Assembly (NCBI RefSeq): GCF_022458985.1
Contig: NC_061786.1
Coordinates: forward strand, 20,834,974 to 20,898,973
Source: Mugil cephalus
Taxonomy: Eukaryota; Chordata; Actinopteri; Mugiliformes; Mugilidae
Length of the DNA stretch: 64,000 nucleotides
Direction: 5' to 3'
Part shown: one piece after another, positions 33,918-45,000 of the stretch
How the letters are laid out: each line of letters starts with the position of its first letter
Position numbering within the stretch: the stretch's first letter is position 1
The notes under the pieces: generated by a model
Told to the model about the DNA's origin: nothing
What the model saw: the letters and a program-made list of their open reading frames with translations, nothing else
Databases searched by the model: none
Program-made: the position numbers and the translations under genes

Positions 33918-36900
33918 ATGGCAGAGCATCTATCCCAGAGTGAGCTGGACTACCCATTCAAACTTCTGGAGTATTTCAACGGCTTTAGGGTGTCAAAGGT
34001 AACAGCTAGTGGGTTTTTTATTTCTGTAGAGAAATGAAGTCTCAGTCTGCAGTGATGCGTGGATGGTGGCTGCAAGCATAGATTTATATCATTAAACTAT
34101 ATAAACGCTTTTATCCACCTCTACCAGTCATTTAATCAATTAGCTTCATAAAGCTTTGCTTCATCAATATCAGTGAATTGTGACCAACAAGCAAACAGTT
34201 AATTCTATTCATCACAGAAAACTAACAAGGGAGTTCATATTTTGAATTTTTCCACCACAAATTAATCAGAAGTTGATAAAAAATAGTAGATAAATCAATA
34301 ATTCTGGATCTTATTTGAAGATTATTCATCAAAGCTTCAAAATCCTGCATTTCGCAACAAATAGGTATGAATATTAATACATCTGGAAATTAGTTTTGCT
34401 TCAGAGGTTTATTTTATTTAGTGGCTGCTCTGATCTGAGGAGAGGATCTCTGGAGATTTCCATCGCCTCCCGTGACCTTCATCATCAGTAGATGAAGATG
34501 AGGCCTGGTTGTAGAGACGCAAATGTATTTACTTTATCTGCTTTTGTGGGTTTTTGGGGGCAAACGATTCATAAATAACAGAGTAATCTTTCAGCTTTCA
34601 TTACGGGAACAGGGAAACATCCTAAACAAACCTCCTGCTGGTCTGAAGATAAAGAGCCGACTCCATCTCTAAAGGGCGGGTTTTGACGTGACGCCATGTC
34701 CCTCCTCACAGGTGATATTTTCAGCCTGTGAACTGGGAGTGTTTGACCTCCTGCTGAAGTCCCAGGATCCCCTGAGCGCCCGGCATGTGGCCGAGGAGCT
34801 GGGCACCAGCGTGGACGGGATGGAGAGGCTGCTGGACGCTCTGGTCGGCATCGAGATCCTGGAGGTGGAGAAGACAGACGGAACAGGTGAGAACGTTTAG
34901 CTCGGTTTAAACATATATACATGACCATAACTATGTGGACACCTGCATGCATACTCTCTAATAAGCACTCATCTGCAGCCTCCGCTCTTGTGGGATATTA
35001 TTATTATTATTACAAAGAGATGGACCATGAACCATCTGCATCCTTTACTTTTAATGTCTTTGTGGAAGCAGCTTTGTACAGCAGCAGCGACGTGGCAAAC
35101 CTTTACTTGGCTAAAGGCAGCACCAAGTCTCTTCACGACATGATCATCTACCAATCGCAGACCATCTACCCGCTGTGGAACAACATGGCCGACGCCGTCA
35201 GGTCAGTGAGTTCGCATCAAATGGTGGAGACGATAAGATTATTCAGGGTAGATGGAAGAGAAAACTGATAGAAGACTAAGGCCAAACTCATTTTGCATCA
35301 TTTTCACGTCCATAAACTATAAATATTTATTCTCCGTCTTGCAGGGAGGGGAAGAACCAGAATGAAAAGACCTTTGGGCTTCCACCGGAGGAGGTTTTCC
35401 AAGCTATTTACAGGTCGGTGTTGTTGCTTCAGATGCTTTGTTGTGTAATTCCGTCACTCTGCCTCTGATTCTTTGTGACATCCCACGCAGGTCGGAGGAG
35501 GAGATGCTGAAATTCATGGGTCTGATGAACTCCTCGTGGGTTCTTGACGGTCACGACATCGTGACGGCGTTCAACCTCTCCGGCTTCCAGACCATCGTTG
35601 ATCTCGGGGGTGAGAGGCTGCAAAGTAGCTGCATTAACCATCCGTGTCTTCTGCTTTCGGCCTTTATGCTAAATTAAGTCAATTAAACGCGTGCTGCGTA
35701 TAACTCCCAGGCTGCACCGGTGCTCTGGCCCGTGAGATGGCGAAGGCGTATCCCTCGTCCTCCGTCACCGTGTTCGACCTCCCGCAGGTCGTGGAAACGG
35801 CTCAGAAACATTTCTCTCAGGAGAACGACGCCGTTGTGTTTCAAACCGGTGAGACTCTGAAAACTAAAAAAAAAAAGCAAAAAAATTCAAATAAATAAAT
35901 GAGTAAATGCTTACATAATATTTAAATATTATTTTATCATGTTATTTAATGGCACATTATTCTATTTTATTTATCCATTTAGTATTTATTTTTTTGTTTT
36001 TGATGCTTTAAATTACTTTTTCACACATAATCACATGTTCACAACATTTTTCTACTGGTTGAGAGAGGAATTAATGCAGTAGATTGACTAAGGATGGACT
36101 ATTCTACTGTGATGATGAGTAAATATTGTAGAATAATCCCATAAACAGATAGTAATACAACAGGTTTGCATGGCTCCGTGTTAGCACTGACTACTGACAT
36201 TTAGCTCAGAAATAAAAATAAATAAATAAATGTCACCAAGATAAAATGAAGAAACAGTGACGGTTATAGTTTAATTTATTTTAACATATTTATTCATAAA
36301 CTGCTGTGTCTTAATGTCAATAGCAGCGCGACTGGCTACCGTAATAACTGTAGTCTGTGTGCAACGTTTTTATTTATTTATTTATTTTTTTCACGCATTA
36401 AATGCTAAAATAGAGGACATTTTTGGGTGACAGCTGTAGCTGGGGGACAGGTCGTCCAAAACAGGGACTGTCCCCAGAAATCTGGGACATCTGGTCACCC
36501 TGAAAAAAAAAACCTTAAACAACCGACACGGCACCTTTTATTTAGTACAAGTCTTCACATTCAGCTCTGCCACGTAATTTTTTGGACCTTTCCATCTTCA
36601 CCATGTGTCTTTAGAATCGCTGTGTAATCAAATTCACCGATATATTAGAAATTGATATCATAATAAAAAAAAATATATTTTTAGTATGAACCAGTAAACC
36701 GCTCAGCCCTACTTTAAATATACATCTACTATACGCAGGGGATTTCTTCACTGGTGAAATTCCTGCTGCTGACCTCTACGTTCTGGCCAGAATCATCCAT
36801 GACTGGCATGAAGAGAAGTGCCTGACGCTGCTGAAGAAGATCCACGACGCCTGTAAACCAGGTGAGTTTCTATTTGTTTACATGAAAATCTGAAAGGATT

Positions 36901-37163
36901 TTTATTCCTCCATTATATTTAAACTGTCCGTCGTCTTCTTGTTCTTCCCAGGCGGTGGCGTCCTGCTGGTGGAAGCGTTGCTGTTTGAGAACAGACGAGG
37001 TCCCGTCATGGCTCAGATCTTCTCCCTCAACATGCTGGTGCAGATGGAGGGACGCGAGCGCCCGCCGTCCGAGTACACCCGCATGCTCAACAAGGCCGGC
37101 TTCCACAACGTGCAGGTGTGCCGGACCGGAAAGTCCTACGACGCCATCTTGGCCGTCAGATGA
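33918..37163 (+). CDS. asmt: Acetylserotonin O-methyltransferase (HIOMT), 8 exons
   Basis: Transfers a methyl group from S-adenosylmethionine to N-acetylserotonin, the last step of melatonin synthesis; cytosolic. Exons: 33918-33998, 34712-34886, 35072-35201, 35345-35413, 35491-35609, 35711-35848, 36739-36861, 36952-37163; they join in frame to 348 residues (human about 345). The N-terminal dimerisation/winged-helix part reads YFNGFRVSKVIFSACELGVF. The SAM-binding motif is TIVDLGGCTGALAREMAKAY (about 185-204) with the acidic residue of VTVFDLPQV after it. ARIIHDWHEEKC carries the His258-Asp259 pair that aligns with the catalytic His of plant and animal OMTs. The end is YDAILAVR. The ATG at 33918 has a strong context (GCAGCCATGG). 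An in-frame ATG at 33891, with a TGA at 33873 before it, would add nine residues. Fish often carry two asmt paralogues; I cannot tell which this is, though its place between pgrmc2 and jade1 differs from the mammalian PAR1 locus. Confidence 0.93.
33999..34711 (+). other. asmt intron 1
   Basis: No recognised element. Confidence 0.6.
35849..36738 (+). other. asmt intron 6 with a DNA-element end
   Basis: AT-rich. At about 36430-36500 GGGGACAGGTCGTCCAAAAC, GGGACTGTCCCCAGA and GGGACATCTGGTCACCCTG resemble the end of a widespread vertebrate DNA-transposon family, read in reverse; only that terminal piece is recognisable. Confidence 0.4.
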
Positions 37164-39800
37164 GCTCGGACGGACCCAGACTCTCAACAGTCTAGATGAG
37201 AGTTAAGAGAACTGAACCTGTGGAAACTGGAAAACTGTTTTGCACAAAGATCTCCGGTTTGTGTTGTGGTCAACCTGAGTGACGTCTTCAGATCAACATG
37301 TTTTTCAAATATCACACTGATGCAAACATTCTGTGGATTAAGTTGCTGCTGGGTAATAGTCACATATTTCTGCACAGTTGTAAAGAATTGGATCAAATAA
37401 GAAGAATTAATTCAGATTAAAGGGATTTTTCTGCTTTTTGAGATGTTAAATGAAAAGATTGATGGAACTCTCTAGAGTCAATTAGCTTAGCTTAGCAATA
37501 AGACATCCAGTCTAACATTGTGTGTTGTGTTGTTGTACACTGCGACCTTTTTCCTTTCTTTATGCTAAGCTAAGCTAATGAGCAGCTGGTTTTAAATTCA
37601 TTTTATTCCTCATTTGCAACTAAAATACTACCACTTACTTGATATACTTTGTAGTGATACATATGTGGCTATTGAAGCTAATAACTGATGTTTATTGGGG
37701 AAAAAAATCACAGTTCAGTAACTAAGTTTAGTCTGACTATACGTAGTGTTACTTACATGTTGTTTGAAGTCATTAATCACTTCTCTACAGTAAAATATTG
37801 CAGCGATATTTGTTAACCATTATGTAGTCAACATTTTGACATGAATTTAACTGAAATATTGCACTGGTGACATTAATAGTGAAGAAGAACATGTTATATT
37901 CATAATCTTGTGTTAGATTTTTCTTAATCCAGTTATTTTAAATTACAACACATCTCTATGATTACTAGACAACTGTAATTTCTATTTAAAAGAAGATAGA
38001 ATTTCACTGTTGAGACACAGTATACATTTTTTTAGAAGACATTTAGCCAGAATATCTCTACATACACACAATGAAAAGTGAATATAATTATCCATGAAAG
38101 GAGAAGAATGAAATGAAATTGGCTAAAGGTGTTTGAGAGTTAAACCAACTATCATGAATCATTTTCATCACTCAGTCTTTAGTTGTTAAGTTACGTTAAG
38201 CTGGAAAACAAAACTTCAGTGTTTCGATGTGTTTTGATGTTCGGTGTAAATGTTCGTGCTTTCTCGTTCACTGTGATAAATTCAGGTTCACCCTCAGATT
38301 AACCCTTGTTTCAGTTTTAACGATGTTTGAATCGTCTCTGCACCATTTTACATTTGATGATCTTATTCTGTGACGTGTGTAAATGTGAACGGGACAAGTT
38401 TAAATCCCAGTTTCTAACAGCTGCTGATGTGTTTGACCGGTGATTATAAAACAGTGTGAGAGAAGGAGTCACTGTTTCTTTATTTAAGTTGCATGTGCTT
38501 CACTAATGAGATGTAAAGAAAAAACATGAAAATGTGAAACGGAAACAGATAAAAACTGAATCAGCACATATGTCCTATTGCAATAGCTCATCTCTTTAAG
38601 TTTAATTTTGTAATATAAACAGTGTGAAGTCTCATTGTTTAATATTTCCCCTCAAAGTAAACGCCACATTGGAACAAGTTGGTATAACATGCAACGTTTA
38701 ACATACGTGTCTGGGTAAATATAAAATATGTGAGTTGTCTTTTAGAAACATGTAATTGTACTAACGAGCTTTATGATTACATCTGCCTAAAATAACTAAA
38801 ACAATGTGATGTTGAAAGTAATGAACAACTCTGTGAATTATCTCTGAACATTTCTTGGTCATAATCATGGTGAAATATAATATTTCTGGAAAATTTCTAA
38901 ATCATTATTTATTTGCACAAGTATGAAATATGCAACTGGGATTTAAAAAAAGAAAAGAAAATGCAGCCTGAAGCCTCCAGAGCAACCATGAATGCGACGA
39001 TTACGATGAGGAAATCTCCCTCGAGCGGAATCTTAAGCTCATATGGAGGAAGCCATCTGCCTAAAGCCGACTGGGTACAGAATGTAAATGTAGAGAAGAA
39101 GAACAGCAGGAGGAACGAGATAAACAAACATCTAACCAAAGCAAACATGTAGAATATGATGATGTTACATGACAGAGGTTGGCAGGTTGGAAAAGTGAGG
39201 TGGGAGTGTGTGACTGCAGGAGGCCATGAAAACTGGGCAGGTTGATGAGACCATGACAGCAGATGTGATCCAGTACTGAGCTCCACAGGTCAGAAATACA
39301 CAACTCCAGGTATCAGGACGTTAGCTTTGATATTACATGGTATTGGATTGAAAGGAAAAGTAGTGGTATCACATCTCTAATGTGCAGTGTACACAGGAGC
39401 ATAAAAAGGTTTGGAAAGTGTAGTTTTCACAGATGGTGGACACATACCACATTACAGAATCAGCATATTGGCTTGTGCATACTCTATACGGTACTGTCTG
39501 CAAATGTCCCTATCGTTAAATTATAGCATAGTTCCTGTTTATAGTCAACTTACATCCTCTCATCGTCATCTGTCCATGACTTCTGTAAATTTTTATTTAT
39601 AATGTCTTCTTCTTTTTTAGTTTTTCGTATGTGTGTGAGTGTACGTACTGTACATATGTGCAGCTGTATGTTTATATCATGCACATATTATGAATATGTG
39701 TGTGTATATGGATATATGTTTAATATTATTGTATTATGTGAATATGTAAATTAGATTTTTCTTTATCCGATTCAACTTAAGAAAGAAATTCTATTTATCT
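37164..39800 (+). other. asmt 3' flank
   Basis: Contains the asmt 3' UTR, whose end I could not fix (ATTAAA near 37415 is the first candidate), the TTAGC repeat and AT-rich spacer. The open frames around 38909-39303 have no family resemblance. Confidence 0.45.
37430..37620. repeat. Teleost TTAGCTTAGC-type repeat near asmt 3' end
   Basis: TTTGAGATGTTAAATGAAAA GATTGATGG, then TTAGCTTAGCTTAGCA (about 37482-37497) and the inverted TATGCTAAGCTAAGCTAA (about 37561-37578). This matches a very common fish repeat from memory. A shorter GCTAAGCTAAGCTAAGC run is at about 943-966. Confidence 0.55.
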
Positions 39801-40195
39801 GTAAGTAGCAGGCATATTTAGACTAGGAGAAGGCTTTTGGAGTTTATAAATTATACTTCTTCCACTCCTTTTTGAATATGTATTATGTATCTTATGTTTA
39901 AATGTTTTTTCTTATTTAATATTATATATTTTTTTCATATTTGAAATAAACTTCAGATCAAAATCAAATTAACACTAATAATACTAATACTAATTCTGTA
40001 CATATTTAGATTTTTTTTCTATGTGTTTGATGTTTTGATGTGTTTTCTATTTTATTTTACTAGATAATACTTTTTAAAAAAAAATAATCTAACATTATTT
40101 TAACTTTAACTTTATTCTGAGTGTTTCTTTTATGTGCAACTAAGCTACTGTGACCAAGTAATTTCCCTCGTGGATCATTAAAGTCTGTCTAAGTT
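39620..40195 (+). mobile_element. Adjacent LINE 3' tails
   Basis: CTTCTTCCACTCCTTTTTGA ... GAAATAAACT (39857-39952) is one fish LINE-type tail, also seen at 60800-60893. GTGACCAAGTAATTTCCCTC followed by GTGGATCATTAAAGTCTGTC (40151-40190) is another. Both are plus strand, both recalled from teleost genomes rather than searched. Confidence 0.5.
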
Positions 40196-40402
40196 TAAGA
40201 AAATGATGTTAAAGTTCGTACTTTACGCTCCGGTGTTTTTGTTTTGTATCTGTGGAAACTTTTTTCTTTCTCTGTTATATTAATGGTGGCGCTGCTGGTT
40301 CACGGGGGCGTCTCTCGCCCCCTAGCGGCGGTGCAGGGTAACCGCCTCCCCGCCGTGTGTGTTTGTGTATGTGGAATGCGGGTCAAGCGGAACTCACGGC
40401 TC

Positions 40403-40429
<27 letters not shown>
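40403..40429 (+). repeat. A27 homopolymer near jade1 promoter
   Basis: Uninterrupted run of 27 A between GGCTC and CCTGCG. Confidence 0.95.
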
Positions 40430-40433
<4 letters not shown>

Positions 40434-40439
40434 CGCTTC

Positions 40440-42044
40440 ACATCAAACTCAACCACCGGCTCTCATCGGCCTGTCGTGCTCCGTGCGTACTCTTGCAATT
40501 CACCCCCCAACTGCGCGGATTTGAAGCGTGTTCGTATCTTCCAGGAGCTTCTTCTTGTCGCGGCATTTGAGTGAGTTTGTGTTTGTGGTGCGGTTGCACT
40601 TAGCGACATCGTCATTTAAAATGGCGCCAAAGATTAACCCTCAGCCAGTGGTTCTCCGCAAACACAGCGAAACAACGCCCTCACATTAATTAATGGTTTT
40701 AATTCACGCGTTCGCGTTGATTCCAGTGAGTTTGTTTGAATCGATGACTGACCCCTAACCTTTGACAGATAGCTGGGCGAGGCTGTGGGGTGTAATTAGG
40801 GGGTGCACCAGAGGAGCCAGCGTACCGTTAGCAGCGGTGGCTAATGCTAAATACAAACCGTGGTATCCAGCTAACAAGCTAGGTGGCGATGCTAAATTTA
40901 TTACGAGTATGAATTGGTTTCTAGAGTTAAAGTGGCGCATATTTATCTGTCGGACAAATAAATAAAAAAAAAAATAAACATAACCAACATTTATGGTTGA
41001 GGCGCCGGGCGTGGGCCCGAATGTTGTATAACGGCAACAGGAGATTAGCACTCATGCTTATAGCAGCCACCTAAAACTTAGCTTTAAACAAAATAAACGC
41101 TGTGTGGGTTTAAAATGCAATTGTACCATAACAAACGCGGAATTCTTGTTATGTTTCCGTGTGTATGCGTTGCTGGAGTAACACTTTAAAGAGTGGTTGT
41201 TCTAGGCAGTTGTTAGCCTGGAGTTAGCCGCTAGTTTCTGCTGCCTGCTTTTAGCCTAGCCTAGCTAAGTGTTAAGGGTTAAGCACGTTTTGCTCAGCGT
41301 GCAAGCAAAACCCCGAGATATTTCTCAGCTGTCAAGAGGGTAAAATCCTCGGAGGTGCTTCTATTTTTTTATTTATTTATTTTTTTTGTGTGTTTTGCAC
41401 AGCGTGGGATGATTCATAACTCTGCGCGGTGTTGATTCCGGCCTGTGCTGCATGTGGTAACTTGTTGTTGTCATCGCTGGAGCAGTGGCTGTGGCGTGTA
41501 CACATCCCTGCAGAGTTGGTTGGTGTGTGTGTGCGCTGTCAGATTTGTTTCATAAACACGTAGAAGTTTTACTGTCGTCTCCCACTCTTGTGAAGAGCGG
41601 ATATTTTCGCCATTTTCAACGTGTTTTTTTTAATATAAATATTGACTGGAACATGGTCGATTTGCTGCGTTTGTTGTGTAAGGACATCGTGGAGCTTTCC
41701 TTCGTTTGATCTGTTTGTTTAGAAATGTCAGTGATTCAGGATCGCAGTATTTAACAGTTACATGTGTTTATAATGCTTGTAAGTGTTAGTTTATTTACAC
41801 TACAAGCTTTCATTATGGTTAATTGTGTAAATATATGATATATCATCCTCTAACTACAGCTAATAGACTCAACTTTCTTTTTAATGTGCGAGTCTTTGAG
41901 TCAGTACTTCTTATCTTAGCACCAAATGTTAAACGTTTCTCTTTATCACTCCTGTTATATCCTGTAGCTGCTCATATTCTGCAGCCTGACGTCCTGTGTT
42001 GTTTGTGAAGTGTCTTCCCAGCGGAGCCCCGCAGACAGACAACA
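40440..42044 (+). promoter_or_regulatory. Probable jade1 promoter and 5' UTR
   Basis: A CpG-richer stretch (about 40290-40620) lies upstream of the ATG exon after an A27 run at 40403-40429. A plausible first-exon donor is TTTGA|GTGAGT at about 40571, spliced to the acceptor CCCAG| at 42021 that opens the ATG exon. The intervening 41-42 kb sequence has no coding similarity. Transcription start and first exon are inference only. Confidence 0.35.
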
Positions 42045-45000
42045 ATGAAGAGGAGCAGGCACCTCAGCAGCAGCGATGACTCGGACAATGGAAGTAAGCA
42101 AAAGATATTGTACTCTGCTGACTCATTCTTTCCAGCACCAAATATAGATGTGAAATAGGTCAGTACAGTGCTACTACTGTAACTAGCAGAGCCCTTCTTT
42201 TGAACTGGAGTTGCTTTTATTATGTGAAATGCAGTTTGAAGAGTGTACTTCATGTTCAGGGAGGAGACTGAGACAGTCAAAGAAAGGCAGCAGATGGACA
42301 GTGATACAGGAAAAGCAGACGAAGAGCGACAGGAGACAGAATAGGGACAGGAGGCTCTTCTACAGTGACGTTCTGGCAGGTCAGACAGATGGACGGGTTC
42401 ATATCTGACCCTCGGTGAATAATGTCAAAAACACTGTTTGGTTGTTGCATTTATCTCTACATTTCAAAAGTTTGGAACTTACCGCATCATTCAAAGAGCA
42501 AAGGGTAAGTTGTCTATGACTGAACTTTGAAACCCAAAGCGCTTATTGGAAATTGGGGTTTTTTTTCTGCAACAGTTGATATAAGTGTCCATGCACTTAT
42601 TAATTAATAAATTATAAATAGTGAGTCAAATTTGTATCCTCTACAAAAATGAAACTGAAAACAGAAAATGTCTGCTGCACCGTTTTGACTGTTTAAACAA
42701 ATTCCCCTCGAGCGCGGGGGAAACCCAAGTGTTGTTTTAGAGGGTGTGTAGTTTGTTCATTAGAGCGGCAGGAACGAGACGAAAAGAAGAAAATGCGGAG
42801 ACGTCTAACGCTCTGTGGCGTTTCTCCTCCTCCTCCAGGTAGTTCCACCTGCTGGTCCCAACACTCGTCTCAGACCAGGAGGGGGACGGGACAGAAACCA
42901 TCCGAGGTACGGCTCTCTCAAACTTATTAAACTCTTTAAGGATGTGTAGTATGTGATTAGGTCATTTGGAAAATGGCTCATTATTATATGTAGTTATTTA
43001 TGTGTTCATAAAAAAGACCCTCTATCTTGGGAGTCACACTTTAAATAGTGGGTCTCTGAGATGGAAGCGTTTCTGCTGTTATCTGCTGCACAGTCTGTCC
43101 GTCTGTGGACTTGGTCCCTGCAGGCCACTGTACACTCCCTTCGATCCGACAGCCAATCAAATTAAACCAAAACAATGACAAAGCAGGGCCCCAATTGGCC
43201 GGTTCCCGTGTGTTGACCTACTGTTACAGACGTGGAGATATATTATCACCATGGAAAAATACATGGGTGTTAAATGTATGGGTGATTATGGGCCCATGTG
43301 TTGATTTATAGTATGTACAAATGTAGCTGAAGATAAGATAATCCTTTAATTTATCACGCAAGCGAGGAAAGTTTATAGTTAGATGTGCAGAAGTTTAAAC
43401 TGGGACTCATGTTTACTCGAGGTATAAACACTCATATGACTGGATAAACATTTACATACTCAATAAATTAATCCGTCTACTGTATTTTCATTCTAAAGTC
43501 CAAGAGCAAAAAAATATGTGCAGCTTCTAACTGCAGAAAAAGTGTTTAGCTGACTCTTGGGTGTTTTTTTTTCGTGCCGCAGGTGTTCAGGACGGACCTG
43601 ATCACAGCCATGAAGGTGCACGACTCGTATCAGCTGAACCCGGAGGACTACTACGTCCTCGCTGACCCGTGGAGGCAGGAGTGGGAGAAGGGCGTCCAGG
43701 TCCCCGTCAGCCCCCAGTCCATCCCGCAGCCCGTCACCAGGTGGGGCAACTTTAAGCTTTTTAAAAGTCCCCAAATTCATTCAAGTCACTGCTTTGTACG
43801 TGCTCGAGTCATGCAAATCCAGAAAATCGTGTGCAAATGTTTCCGATGGCCATTTGTTTATTGTTATAGGGACTTTTTGCATGCGAGATCAATGCATCAG
43901 CTGATGTTAGCGCACTACAGATATATGCATCTGCCTGTCAATAAGACAGAAATGTCAAACTAGGCTGTAGGTTATTTAGAAATGGGGTTAATTTACACTT
44001 TGAACTGAGGCTGTGCATTGGTTTCGCTGAAGGAGCTCACTTCCTGTCACACCTATCAAAGTAAAAGCATAAGAGGACAAAAAAATATGGCAGTTTTAGG
44101 GCATTTCACGACCCAAATGCATCTCTATTTAACATATAACCATGTCTGTGCTGTGCAGGGTGTTGGCGGAGAAAGGAAAAGAAGTCATGTTCGTCAAACC
44201 AAAGAAACTGATCCGGACGTCGGGCACCGAGGCGCTGGGATACGTGGACATCCGGACGCTGGCAGACGGGATGTGCCGCTACGACCTGAATCAGGAGGAC
44301 GTGGCCTGGCTGCAGATCATAAACGAGGAGTTTGCAGTGATGGGTGAGTCACTGAACAGCTGCTTGGATCTTAATCGGATGCAATTAACTTGAATCCACT
44401 AAAACCTTTGACCATAGTTTTCTTAGTTGCACGTCTGTTGGTGGTAGTGCTGGATATTTACTGAATCAATTAGATAACAATTCAATATCAGTTTATAAAG
44501 TTATGGATTAAATCAAATTTTCACAACTCTAAGGTTGTTATTGGTTCAAGAGACTGAATTATAACCTCTCGTTCCACTATGTCTCATACATCTTTGCTTT
44601 CGTTCAGCTCTTCTCTGTCGTCCTTCTAATCAGCTTTAAGGTCTGAGGACGATGATGTTTTAGTAAAAGCAAGATTTGTTGTGCAAAATGAGATGCAGAA
44701 AGATTTCTAACGAAATGGTGCAGGATGTGGCGTATATTTAACCGGTCCAAGGGTTTTGTGAATCAGTGTAGGATCTCTCAAATCTAGGTTGCTTTAAATA
44801 TGTTTCTGGAGTAGAGAAGCTAAAGAGAGTAACAAGCAACAAGTAATAAAAGAAAAGCATTTGTCTACAGGAGAGGAAGTCTGGTTTATTTCAGATCTGA
44901 TCGAGACTGAGATCAGCTGATACTGATTATTAAAAGATCAGATCAGGGGCAAAAAAATGTCTTAAAAGCAAACTAAAAACCTACCTTTTTATTTTTATTT

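Noticed and set aside
38909..39286. 125-codon minus-strand frame downstream of asmt, Leu/Phe-rich
   Set aside because: Hydrophobic by chance in AT-rich DNA; no recognised family, no splice signals or promoter; possibly part of a decayed repeat.
42211..42408. Possible extra jade1 exon (basic reading [12 protein letters not shown])
   Set aside because: Joining exon 42045-42093 directly to 42839-42906 gives the expected SDNGSSSTCWSQ; this stretch has no match to JADE proteins and breaks the frame.
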